NCBI GenBank assembly: GCA_051920445.1
Contig: JBPPLN010000002.1
Location: 310,001-374,000 of the forward strand
DNA length: 64,000 nt
Direction: 5' to 3'
Source: CAG-177 sp003514385
GTDB lineage: Bacteria > Bacillota > Clostridia > Oscillospirales > Acutalibacteraceae
Each line of letters begins with the position of its first letter. Positions within the stretch are counted from its first letter, which is position 1. The notes beneath the pieces were generated by a model. It worked only from the letters and a program-made list of their open reading frames with translations, did not search any database and was not told where the DNA came from. The position numbers and the translations under genes were made by a program. This document shows, one piece after another, positions 53,253 to 61,835 of the stretch.

Positions 53253-53468
53253 TCAGCCCACGCAGGCGATAAGATCCTTGACTGTCTTGGCGGTGAGTAT
53301 CGCTCTCTCGGGGATCTTCACTCCGAAGGTGTTTTCCATATCCGACGCGACGCTCATAAGGTCGAGCGAACTCAGACCGATATCGGTTCTGAGGTTCGCC
53401 TGCTCGGTAATTTCGGCAGGGTCGATATAGACATATTCGCAGATTATTTCGGCAATCTTTTCAAGCAT
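53253..53468 (-). CDS. Acyl/peptidyl carrier protein
   Basis: A 71-residue carrier protein with the phosphopantetheine motif GLSSLDLMSV, Ser34 being the attachment site; the usual DSL has become SSL. It is the last gene of a ligase/condensation/carrier set, 20 bases after the condensation gene. Confidence 0.85.
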   Translation of the reverse strand: MLEKIAEIICEYVYIDPAEITEQANLRTDIGLSSLDLMSVASDMENTFGVKIPERAILTAKTVKDLIACVG

Positions 53469-53488
53469 AGCTGTCTCTCCTTTTAAGA

Positions 53489-54877
53489 TTAAAGTATATC
53501 GAGTATCTCGCCGAGCGTCCTGTCGGGGTTCTCCGCGCCGAGAAGCAGGGCTCGAACGGTCTTTTCATGCAGAGCTTTTATATGCTCAGAGGTTATCATA
53601 TTCGTGCGGTGCATATACGAAAATTTGAAGCAGCCGCTGTGCGCGTCGTACATTGCGAAGCTGTAGAGCGGCATGATGTATCTGCCGAGGCTGTAGCCCG
53701 TGAACTCATAGTCCCAGCCGTTCATCGTGTCTTTGCCGAGCGGAAACCACGAGAACATCATTGAGGACGACGCGGCTATCGGGCTATAATCAAACAGTTT
53801 TCTCACAAGCTCGCGGCACTCGAGATAGGGGTAATCCATATGCCTGAACAGGGTCATCTGAAGCTCCGCCATCTTATCGAGCGCCTCGTTGAATGTCAGG
53901 GTCTCGGGCAGAACTATTCTCCACGGGAGTGGCTCGGCGAGCGTGCCGCCGGAGCGCTTCTCGCTGAGAGTTCTGCGGCGGGTGCAGAGGGTGACGAAAT
54001 AAGAGTCGTTCGTTCTGTAGTTTATCTTCGAGATATGCAGGCGCATTGCAAGCTGGACAAGGCACTCGGGGCTGACGCCGCTCGACTGAATGAACGCGAG
54101 TATCTTGTCGCTGTCCTCTTTCGAGACATCGTATTTTGCAAGCTCTGCCTTGTCGTGTATCGGGTCGAAGCAGGACGGGGCTCGGAGTGACGGATCGTGC
54201 TTTCTTTTGCGCTCTTTTTCGAGCAGCTCGGGACCGTGAACTCCGGCATAGAGCGGATCGCCGTCCTTGAGGAAAAACTGAGTATAGAACTCCTCTTCCT
54301 CTTTCATCTTCTTTTCGTCCGCGACTATGGCGAGCTCTTTTCTTATCGTCTTTTTGTATTCGCCGAGCGGACGCGGCATGGGCTTGCCGTTTTTCAGGTG
54401 GTCATATACTCCGAGCAAATCGGAGAAGAACACAAAGACCGCCGCGGCATCCATGCACAGATGGGTGATGTTGATATATATTCCGTAGCCGCCGTCGAAC
54501 GAGCGGAAGAATATAATGCGGAAATCCTCGCCTTTCAAATGGCGTATGGGTCTGCGCGCGTCAGCGGTGAGATACGCCTGCTGTTCCTCTTCGGTCGAAA
54601 AGGTCACGACCGGCACATCGTCAACAACATATTTGTCAAGGAAATACTGATAGAACTCCCCGTGTTCTTTATAAAAGCGCAGCCTCATGCAGTCGTTGCG
54701 CTCTATCTCTATATTCAGCGCTTTTTTGAGCACATCGAAATCTATCGGCGTGTGCGTGACTATCGACATGGGTATCTGAATGACCTGCTTGTGAAAGAAG
54801 CTGTATTTGAGCATGAAGTTTATCATCTTCTGCGAGGGAATGAGCTCAAATACCTCTGTTCCTGCCTTCGGTTTCAT
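53489..54877 (-). CDS. Stand-alone condensation-domain-like protein
   Basis: A 462-residue protein starting at ATG 54877 behind GGAGAG. The layout matches the chloramphenicol-acetyltransferase/NRPS condensation superfamily. The usual HHxxxDG becomes THLCMDA (in INITHLCMDAAAVF): the second His and the Asp stay, the first His and final Gly are lost. FGDYSP-type C-terminal regions follow (DYSPIAASSSMMFSW). It may transfer an acyl or aminoacyl group from the carrier to an amine or alcohol. Confidence 0.75.
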   Translation of the reverse strand: MKPKAGTEVFELIPSQKMINFMLKYSFFHKQVIQIPMSIVTHTPIDFDVLKKALNIEIERNDCMRLRFYKEHGEFYQYFLDKYVVDDVPVVTFSTEEEQQAYLTADARRPIRHLKGEDFRIIFFRSFDGGYGIYINITHLCMDAAAVFVFFSDLLGVYDHLKNGKPMPRPLGEYKKTIRKELAIVADEKKMKEEEEFYTQFFLKDGDPLYAGVHGPELLEKERKRKHDPSLRAPSCFDPIHDKAELAKYDVSKEDSDKILAFIQSSGVSPECLVQLAMRLHISKINYRTNDSYFVTLCTRRRTLSEKRSGGTLAEPLPWRIVLPETLTFNEALDKMAELQMTLFRHMDYPYLECRELVRKLFDYSPIAASSSMMFSWFPLGKDTMNGWDYEFTGYSLGRYIMPLYSFAMYDAHSGCFKFSYMHRTNMITSEHIKALHEKTVRALLLGAENPDRTLGEILDIL

Positions 54878-54890
54878 TTTTCTCTCCTTC

Positions 54891-56441
54891 TCAGCCCACA
54901 ACGGTTTCTTTTCTCTTTATTTTGCCGCTCGAGGTCTTTTCAAAAGGCTCATCGCGGAATCTCAGCTCCGAGACAAAATGCGAGGTCTTTGCGCCCGCGT
55001 TTATCTCGTCCATGCGGCGCTCTATCTCGGCGGGGATATCCTCTATTCCCTCCTGCTTCGCGTGCTCGAAATCGGGATATATCTCGGCGACGATACGGTC
55101 GTTTTCGCCGTAAACCACGACCTCGTCAACTATATTCAATTTTTTGAACTTCTTCTCTATCGCCTCAGGGGAGACGTTTTCGCCGTTCGAGAGGATTATC
55201 AGGTTCTTGACTCTGCCGGTAATGAAGAGCTGTCTGTCCTCGGTGACATAGCCGATATCGCCTGTCTTGAACCAGCCGTCCTCGGTGAACATCTTCGCGG
55301 TCTCCTCGGGCATCTTATAGTAGCCGAGCATGATTGTCGGGGTCTTGACCTGAATCTCGCCGTTTTCAATGCGGACGTCGCAGATGTCTATAACTCTGCC
55401 GACGGACTCGACGGAAACGCCTCTGTCGGGCACGGAGATACGGCAGCCGACCTCGGTCATGCCGTAGCCCTGGCGAAGCATTATGCCGAGCTTGTCAAAC
55501 TCCTCGGCAAGAATGGGATCGAGATAGGCGCCGCCGGAGGTCATCCAGTTGAGGTTCCTTCCGAGAACGGTCTTTGCTGCCTCGGCGGGGGTCATATCGA
55601 GATTCTTCGACGCGGCTATCTTTATGCGCTGAAGCAGGTGCTGCGCTATCATCGGGACAACGCGCATGGCGTTGGGCTCAAAGCGCTGAAGGTTCGTGAC
55701 GATTTCGCTGATGTTGCTGTTGAGGCAGACCTGAACGCCGTCGCACAGATTCTTCAGATAGTCGCCCGAGAAGCAGTATATATGGTGCATTGGGAGCACG
55801 GAGAGGGTCGAGGTCCTCTCAGCGAAGATATTGATATATTCCTTATAAAGAATGTTGCCTACAAGGGCATTCATCGAGAGCATAACGCCCTTTTTGATTC
55901 CCGTTGTTCCGGAGGTAAAGATTATGACCGCACACTTTTCGGGGTCGGCCTCATAGTCGGAGAGAGAAGCGAATTCACTGCGCTCCGAATATTTTTCATA
56001 GATATCCGCGAAGAAATGCTCATCGGCAAGGTCAACCGCGTGCTTTATCTTCGTGCAGTTGGCGCGAACCTCGTCGATGTTCTGCTCAAAAGCGCTGTCA
56101 TAGAGCACCATGTCGATATCTGCGCGGTCGAAAAGCTCGGCGGCCTCTTTTGCGGAGATGTCGGGCGCAAACGGGACAACAACGTTGCCGCTGAGCAGCA
56201 CTCCGGTAATGCAGGTTATGTATTCATAGTTGGTCTTGCCGACAACGGCGACGTGCATACGGTCTTTCGATATGCTTCTCAACCAGCGGCAGACCGCCTC
56301 GCTGTCCGTCTTAACGCGGACATAGCTGCGCTCTTCGACTGCATCGTTGCGCACGAATTTTATAAACGTCTCTTCTCCGTACTTCTCTGCCGAAGCGCAA
56401 AGCAGCTGCTTCACGGTCGGGGTTACATTTTTCTTTTCCAT
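54891..56441 (-). CDS. AMP-forming acyl/aryl ligase
   Basis: A 516-residue adenylating enzyme from ATG 56441 behind GGAGG. IIFTSGTTGIKKGVMLS is the ATP-binding P-loop, RQGYGMTEVG is A5, GWFKTGDIGYV A7, ITGRVKNLIILSNGENVSPE A8 and TSSGKIKRKE A10 with its catalytic Lys. It resembles fatty-acid or long-chain CoA/ACP ligases more than amino-acid A domains. It starts the set. Confidence 0.85.
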   Translation of the reverse strand: MEKKNVTPTVKQLLCASAEKYGEETFIKFVRNDAVEERSYVRVKTDSEAVCRWLRSISKDRMHVAVVGKTNYEYITCITGVLLSGNVVVPFAPDISAKEAAELFDRADIDMVLYDSAFEQNIDEVRANCTKIKHAVDLADEHFFADIYEKYSERSEFASLSDYEADPEKCAVIIFTSGTTGIKKGVMLSMNALVGNILYKEYINIFAERTSTLSVLPMHHIYCFSGDYLKNLCDGVQVCLNSNISEIVTNLQRFEPNAMRVVPMIAQHLLQRIKIAASKNLDMTPAEAAKTVLGRNLNWMTSGGAYLDPILAEEFDKLGIMLRQGYGMTEVGCRISVPDRGVSVESVGRVIDICDVRIENGEIQVKTPTIMLGYYKMPEETAKMFTEDGWFKTGDIGYVTEDRQLFITGRVKNLIILSNGENVSPEAIEKKFKKLNIVDEVVVYGENDRIVAEIYPDFEHAKQEGIEDIPAEIERRMDEINAGAKTSHFVSELRFRDEPFEKTSSGKIKRKETVVG

Positions 56442-56679
56442 ATTTCCTCCGTTGATAATCTTTATTTGATTCCGCCCTGATTCGAAACAAATATTTCGCC
56501 GCACAAAAGGGCATAAATCGTGACAAACCTAATTTATATCGCTGCGCGGTTTATGTCAATACGGGGCGCGGTTAAGTTTGATTAAATAATATTAACTTTA
56601 TGTTTAATTTATAAAAGAATGATTAATTCTAAAATCGCAAATGTTGTAAAGTACTTATATATCAAGGCTTTCGGCCGCA

Positions 56680-56710
56680 AAAAAGACCGTCCCGACGAGG
56701 GACGGCCGAA
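56680..56710 (-). terminator. Terminator after the 56732 membrane-protein gene
   Basis: GGCCGTCCC and GGGACGGTC pair (one G-T) around TCGTC on the minus strand, then TTTTTT. Confidence 0.75.
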
Positions 56711-56731
56711 AACCGCAATGTTATAATCTGT

Positions 56732-57184
56732 TTATTTTTTAATTCTCTTTGAGCGGATTGCAAGTAAAATTATATGGAATATCAGCTCAGCCGCGGGGAT
56801 TGCAAAAAGGATAGCAAAATAGAGCGTGTTATTCGTTTTGAACGGGGCGGCGATGCCGAAGCTCGGCGGGAGAAACGCCATCATGAAAAGATAGGATACG
56901 CTCATCCAGTCGCTGTAAGCAAAATACATCAGCAGAGCAAATATCGAACACACGAGCGAAATCGACCAAAACACAATTCCGACAACAAGCGGCCGCTTGT
57001 TCATGCGCTTATATAGGACATAGACAAACGCCGCGAGAAGGAACAAACCCGCCGTTGCAAAACCCGGCTTTCTGCTGCCGAGGCTGTCCGTCATATGCGC
57101 AAAATTGAAAACAACGCAGAGCACATAGGTTATCACAAGAATTATCGTCAGTATCACACTTTTGGGGTTGACCTTTTTCTTCAT
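56732..57184 (-). CDS. Polytopic membrane protein of unknown function
   Basis: A 150-residue protein with about five membrane segments and positively charged ends (MKKKVNPK; RSKRIKK). I do not recognise the family. GGAGCGTC precedes the start. Confidence 0.6.
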   Translation of the reverse strand: MKKKVNPKSVILTIILVITYVLCVVFNFAHMTDSLGSRKPGFATAGLFLLAAFVYVLYKRMNKRPLVVGIVFWSISLVCSIFALLMYFAYSDWMSVSYLFMMAFLPPSFGIAAPFKTNNTLYFAILFAIPAAELIFHIILLAIRSKRIKK

Positions 57185-57254
57185 GGTGACGCTCCTTTTT
57201 ACCGATATTTACAAAATAACTTTACAATATCGAGAGCATTTTGTCAACACCGTT

Positions 57255-57638
57255 TCACTCGATTTTCAGCACATTTTCTATTGTTATTTTTCCCGCGTCG
57301 CGCAGGTTTTCAAGCTGTTTTAGCGCCTCGGTGCATGCCTGACGCAGAGCCTCGTCATCGCCTGAGTCGAGATATTCCCTGAGACTATTTATGTTTATCT
57401 CGATCTCATCCATCGAGCGGTGGACGAGCAGAATGTGCAGAATCTTTTTTGAATCTCTCCATTCGCTCTCGGCTTTATCAAGCGCCTGCTCCTCTCCCTC
57501 CCCGGCATCGACGGCGGCGAGCAGGGATTTGAGATCCGTTATCAGCTCACCGGTCTTTTTTGAAAATATGAACTGCGCACCGATGCTCATAGTCAGAGTC
57601 AGGGCGAGCAGAACAAGTGCCGTCGCAAAGCGTTTCAT
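57255..57638 (-). CDS. DUF4363-like protein
   Basis: A 127-residue protein: one N-terminal anchor (residues 5-24), then a helical extracytoplasmic domain with W/H positions (SEWRDSKKILHILLVHRSMDEI) found in DUF4363. It overlaps the YetF-like gene as ATGA. The pairing with DUF421 genes is common in Clostridia and the role is unknown. Confidence 0.75.
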   Translation of the reverse strand: MKRFATALVLLALTLTMSIGAQFIFSKKTGELITDLKSLLAAVDAGEGEEQALDKAESEWRDSKKILHILLVHRSMDEIEININSLREYLDSGDDEALRQACTEALKQLENLRDAGKITIENVLKIE

Positions 57639-58312
57639 ACTTTTTTCTCCTTTTCGACTATAACAGCGTTTTTGTCGCGGTCAACGGTCATTATCAGCAC
57701 ATCTTCGACCGTCAGCCCCTTTGCCCTGAGCAGGCGTTTGAGTTCTCTGTCGTTCATGCTGCAGTCTTCGTAGTGCTCGCGTATCACTTTTCCGTCGCTG
57801 ACGACAAGGCACGGCATGCCGGGATCTGGCAGCGAGAGCTGCAAAGTCTTTGCGGTCAGCGCATTTTCATCGGGCTTGAGCATGACCGAGAGCTTGCCGT
57901 TCGTCTCAAGCACGGCATAGCCGACTGTCGAGATATCAAAAACATCCTTTTGCCGCAGCGCCGTCAGAAGATCGTCAACGGTATAGCGCAGACGTTTTAT
58001 CTCTTTTTGATCGATCTTGCCGTCGCGTATGACTGTCACAGCGTTGCCTTCGAGCAGCCTGCGTGCGCCGCGGCTCTTCATGGAAATGACCGAGCTGATT
58101 ATCTCGAACGCCACGAGCAGAAGCACCGCGACGACGGAATTGAGCAGCGGGATATCCGTATCCTGCATAGGTATAGCCGCGATTTCGGAGAGCAGAATAG
58201 TTATAACAAGTTCAGACGGCTGAAGCTCGCCAATTTGCCTTTTGCCCATTATTCTGACCGCCGCAGTCGCCAGAACATATAATATAAAAATCCTCAGTAT
58301 CGTCAGAACCAT
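57635..58312 (-). CDS. YetF/DUF421 family membrane protein
   Basis: A 225-residue protein from ATG 58312 behind GGAGG. Three N-terminal membrane segments contain AAVRIMGKRQIGELQPSELVITILLSE, the DUF421 hallmark; a soluble C-terminal domain follows (LDETVDDLLTALRQKDVFDI-like region). An upstream in-frame extension has no ribosome site and was dropped. Function poorly understood. Confidence 0.85.
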   Translation of the reverse strand: MVLTILRIFILYVLATAAVRIMGKRQIGELQPSELVITILLSEIAAIPMQDTDIPLLNSVVAVLLLVAFEIISSVISMKSRGARRLLEGNAVTVIRDGKIDQKEIKRLRYTVDDLLTALRQKDVFDISTVGYAVLETNGKLSVMLKPDENALTAKTLQLSLPDPGMPCLVVSDGKVIREHYEDCSMNDRELKRLLRAKGLTVEDVLIMTVDRDKNAVIVEKEKKV

Positions 58313-58372
58313 TTTTCTACCTCCGTAAATGCTATATACAGTAGTTTTTCTTGTATTTGCATCTTTATCCGA

Positions 58373-58401
58373 TTGACCGAAAAAAGATTTATGTGTATAA
58401 T
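58373..58401 (+). promoter_or_regulatory. Promoter of the ROK-SIS-GH2-MATE operon
   Basis: TTGACC (58373-58378) and TATAAT (58396-58401), 17 bases apart, end 36 bases before the ATG. Confidence 0.75.
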
Positions 58402-58437
58402 ATGTGTGCAGTAAAATCGGAAGTGATTTGATATAAT

Positions 58438-59433
58438 ATGAAAAAATATATAATAGGTATAGACATCGGCGGAACAAAGTGCGCCGTTCTGCTCGGCAGA
58501 GCGCAGGGAGACGCCGACGATATTATTATAGACAAGCTCCGCTTTGAGACACGGGTCGGGCGCGGCTGGCGCGCCGTGACGGCGGAGCTGCTCGACAATG
58601 TTGAAGAGATAATAAAAAAGAACTCTATCTCCCCCGAAGATATTCTCTGCACGGGGATAAGCTGCGGCGGTCCGCTCGACAGCAGGCGCGGAGTTATTCT
58701 TGCGCCGCCGAATCTCCCCGACTGGGAGTGCGTGCCGATAGTCGACATGATTGAAGAGCGGTTCGGGTTCGACGCGTATTTACAAAACGACGCGAACGCC
58801 TGCGCGCTCGCCGAATGGAAGTTCGGCGCAGGAAAGGGACTTCGCAACATGATATTTTTAACGTTCGGCACGGGCATGGGCGCGGGACTGATACTCGACG
58901 GCAAATTGTACAGCGGCACAAACGACATGGCGGGCGAAGTCGGGCACATGAGAGTCGCCGCAGACGGACCCATAGGCTACGGCAAGCGCGGCTCGTTCGA
59001 GGGATTTTGCAGCGGCGGCGGAATAGGCCGCCTCGCGCAGGAGATGGCGAGAAAGACGCTCGAAAACGGCGGGAGCACTCTGATGTGCAAAACCGCCGAG
59101 GATATTGAAAATATAACGGCAAAATCCGCCGCCGAAGCCGCAGAGAACGGCGACGAGACGGCGAAAGAAGTATACAGAATATGCGGAGAAAAGCTCGGCG
59201 AGGGGCTCGCGATACTCGCCGATATACTCGACCCGCAGGCTATAATAATCGGAAGTATCTTCGCCCGCTCCGGGCATCTTCTGAAAGACAGCATGGAAAA
59301 GGCACTGCACCGTGAGGCTCTGAGCCAGACTGCCGGATGCAGGATAATCCCCGCGGGACTCGGCGAGAAGATAGGCGACCTCGCGTCGCTCGGAATCGCG
59401 CTCGATGCCGCGGCAAACGGAGGAAAAGCATGA
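58438..59433 (+). CDS. ROK family sugar kinase lacking the zinc motif
   Basis: A 331-residue kinase. GIDIGGTKCAVLLG is the phosphate loop, LQNDANACALAEWKFG holds the catalytic Asp, and FGTGMGAGLILDGKLY is the adenosine region. GEVGHM keeps one zinc His, but CxCGxxGCxE is replaced by IGYGKRGSFE, so the structural zinc site is gone while the Glu remains. Substrate sugar unknown. The GGAAG ribosome site is distant (14 bases). Confidence 0.85.
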   Translation: MKKYIIGIDIGGTKCAVLLGRAQGDADDIIIDKLRFETRVGRGWRAVTAELLDNVEEIIKKNSISPEDILCTGISCGGPLDSRRGVILAPPNLPDWECVPIVDMIEERFGFDAYLQNDANACALAEWKFGAGKGLRNMIFLTFGTGMGAGLILDGKLYSGTNDMAGEVGHMRVAADGPIGYGKRGSFEGFCSGGGIGRLAQEMARKTLENGGSTLMCKTAEDIENITAKSAAEAAENGDETAKEVYRICGEKLGEGLAILADILDPQAIIIGSIFARSGHLLKDSMEKALHREALSQTAGCRIIPAGLGEKIGDLASLGIALDAAANGGKA

Positions 59434-60071
59434 ACAGAGAAAAGGAAATTTTTGAAGAGCTCTTTGTCCGCTACCCCGCTCTTGAGGGAATAAGAGAAGA
59501 CATCAAGAGCGCCTATGATGTTATCTGCGCCTGCTTCGACCGCGGCGGCAAGCTGCTCATCTGCGGCAACGGCGGAAGCGCAGCGGACGCGCAGCACATA
59601 GTCGGCGAGCTGATGAAAGGCTTTCTGCTCAAGAGAGAGCTGACCAACGAACAGAGACAGGCTTTTTTGGAAATAAAGGACGGCGAATATCTCGCAAACC
59701 ATCTTCAGGGCGCGCTGCCCGCAGTTGCGCTGAGCGCGCACGAGGGACTGAACACAGCGTTTGCAAATGACATAGCCGCCGATATGATATTCGCTCAGCA
59801 GGTCTGGGCATACGCATCGTCGAGCCCAGACGCACTCATTGCGCTGAGCACCTCCGGCAACTCCGCGAATGTTGTCAACGCAGTGAAAGTCGCCAACGCC
59901 ATGGGGATCGAGAGCATCGGCATAACCGGAGAAAAAATGAGCCTCATGAGCGAGATGTGCACGGTCTGCCTGCGCCTGCCGGAGACCGAGACATTCAAAG
60001 TCCAGGAGCTGACTCTCCCCGTCTATCACGCCCTGTGCGCGATGGCGGAAGCGACATATTTCAACAAGTAA
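59430..60071 (+). CDS. SIS-domain isomerase, GmhA-like
   Basis: A 213-residue protein. CGNGGSAADAQHIVGEL and ALSTSGNSANVVNA are phosphoheptose isomerase-type sugar-binding motifs. The ATG follows GGAGG and overlaps the ROK stop codon as ATGA. With a sugar kinase beside it, it may isomerise a phosphorylated sugar. A direct heptose role is uncertain. Confidence 0.8.
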   Translation: MNREKEIFEELFVRYPALEGIREDIKSAYDVICACFDRGGKLLICGNGGSAADAQHIVGELMKGFLLKRELTNEQRQAFLEIKDGEYLANHLQGALPAVALSAHEGLNTAFANDIAADMIFAQQVWAYASSSPDALIALSTSGNSANVVNAVKVANAMGIESIGITGEKMSLMSEMCTVCLRLPETETFKVQELTLPVYHALCAMAEATYFNK

Positions 60072-60095
60072 TTTATTTTGAAAGGACATAAATAA

Positions 60096-61811
60096 ATGGC
60101 AAATTCTATTCCGAGAGCGGAGCATCCGAATCCGCAGTTTGAAAGAGAAAGCTGGCTCAACCTCAACGGGGAATGGGAGTTCGAAATTGACAACAGCGTC
60201 AGCGGCAGAGAGCGCGGACTCCAGAATGCGGAGCATCTGAGCTCAAAGATCATAGTCCCGTTCTGCCCCGAGAGCCGTCTTTCCGGCGTTGAGAACACCG
60301 ATTTCATGAACTGCGTGTGGTACAGACGCGACATCGAAATCAGCGAAAGCGAGCTTGAGGGCATAGTCATACTGCACTTCGGCGCGGTCGACTATGACGC
60401 GACAGTCTACATAAACGGCGAAGAAGCAATGCACCACAAGGGCGGCTATGTCTCGTTTGCCGGGGACATCACGAAGTTCCTCAAAGCCGGCAAAAACTCA
60501 ATAGCGGTCGAAGCGCGCGACGATGTGAGAAATCCGCTCATTCCGCGCGGCAAGCAGAGCGAGCGCCTTCATTCGCACGACTGCGACTACACCCGCACAA
60601 CGGGTATCTGGCAGACTGTCTGGGTAGAATTCGTGCCGAAGAGCTACATAAAGAGCATCAAGCTCTTCCCGAATCCCGAGAGCTCTTCCGTCGCTTTTTC
60701 ATGCGAGCTCTGCGGCAGCGGCGAGCTCGGAATAGATGTTCTCTACGAGGGCAAACTGGTCGGCAGATACGACTGCAAAAATGCGGCAGGCTGCGTCAGC
60801 GGCGACATGAAGCTCATTGAAAAGCACCTGTGGGAGGTCGGCTGCGGCAGACTCTATGATCTTGTCATCACCTTCGGCGGCGACACCGTCAAGAGCTATT
60901 TCGGTCTGCGCGATGTCCGCCTTGACGGATTTAAATATCTCATCAACGGCAAGTCCGTTTTCCAGCGCCTTGTGCTCGACCAGGGCTTCTACCGCGACGG
61001 AATATATACCGCTCCCGATGACAGCGACATGATAAAAGATATAGAAATATCTCTCGCCTCCGGCTTCAACGGAGCGAGACTGCATCAGAAGGTTTTCGAG
61101 CAGAGATTCCTCTATCACTGCGACCGCATGGGCTATTTGGTATGGGGCGAATACCCGAACTGGGGACTTGACTATTCTGCGCCCGACGCGATTTACGGAA
61201 TTCTGCCCGAGTGGTGCGAGGAGGTCGAGCGCGACTTCAACCACCCGTCGATAATCGGCTGGTGCCCGTTCAACGAAACCTGGGACTACGCAGGCCGCGA
61301 GCAGAGAGACGAACTGCTTGAGGCAGTCTATAAAATCACAAAACAGCTCGACAGCACCCGCCCGTGCATCGACACAAGCGGAAATTTCCATGTTATGAGC
61401 GATATCTTCGACGTTCACGACTATGAGCAGGATCCGAAGATATTCAAAGAAAATTACGATAAGCTCGTCTCGGACGGCACTCTGTTTGACAGGCACGACA
61501 GCCGCCAGAAATACGCGGGCGAGCCCACCTTCGTCAGCGAATACGGCGGCATAAAGTGGGTCGTCGGCGAGCAGGACGAAAATGCCTGGGGCTACGGCAA
61601 CGCGCCAAGGACAGAGAATGAGTTTATCGAGAGATACAGAGGGCTCACCGAAGCCCTGCTCGGCAACGAGCTGATGTTCGGCTTCTGCTACACGCAGCTC
61701 TACGACATAGAGCAGGAGCAAAACGGACTTTACACTTACGACCGCGAGCCGAAGTTCGATATGACCGTGTTTCACGGAATAAACAGCGCAAAGGCCGCGA
61801 TCGAAGAATAA
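60096..61811 (+). CDS. GH2 family glycosidase
   Basis: A 571-residue enzyme of the GH2 layout. The sugar-binding domain starts WLNLNGEWEFEID, the immunoglobulin-like domain is mid-protein, and the barrel has acid/base Glu in CPFNETWDYA and nucleophile Glu in FVSEYGG. It is shorter than LacZ and lacks a signal peptide. The exact activity (galactosidase, glucuronidase, mannosidase) cannot be told. Confidence 0.85.
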   Translation: MANSIPRAEHPNPQFERESWLNLNGEWEFEIDNSVSGRERGLQNAEHLSSKIIVPFCPESRLSGVENTDFMNCVWYRRDIEISESELEGIVILHFGAVDYDATVYINGEEAMHHKGGYVSFAGDITKFLKAGKNSIAVEARDDVRNPLIPRGKQSERLHSHDCDYTRTTGIWQTVWVEFVPKSYIKSIKLFPNPESSSVAFSCELCGSGELGIDVLYEGKLVGRYDCKNAAGCVSGDMKLIEKHLWEVGCGRLYDLVITFGGDTVKSYFGLRDVRLDGFKYLINGKSVFQRLVLDQGFYRDGIYTAPDDSDMIKDIEISLASGFNGARLHQKVFEQRFLYHCDRMGYLVWGEYPNWGLDYSAPDAIYGILPEWCEEVERDFNHPSIIGWCPFNETWDYAGREQRDELLEAVYKITKQLDSTRPCIDTSGNFHVMSDIFDVHDYEQDPKIFKENYDKLVSDGTLFDRHDSRQKYAGEPTFVSEYGGIKWVVGEQDENAWGYGNAPRTENEFIERYRGLTEALLGNELMFGFCYTQLYDIEQEQNGLYTYDREPKFDMTVFHGINSAKAAIEE

Positions 61812-61835
61812 GAAATAGGAGATAATAACAGTCAA

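Noticed and set aside
54807..56480. Plus-strand open frame of 557 codons opposite the AMP ligase
   Set aside because: Mirror of a strongly supported ligase frame; no domain and no ribosome site.
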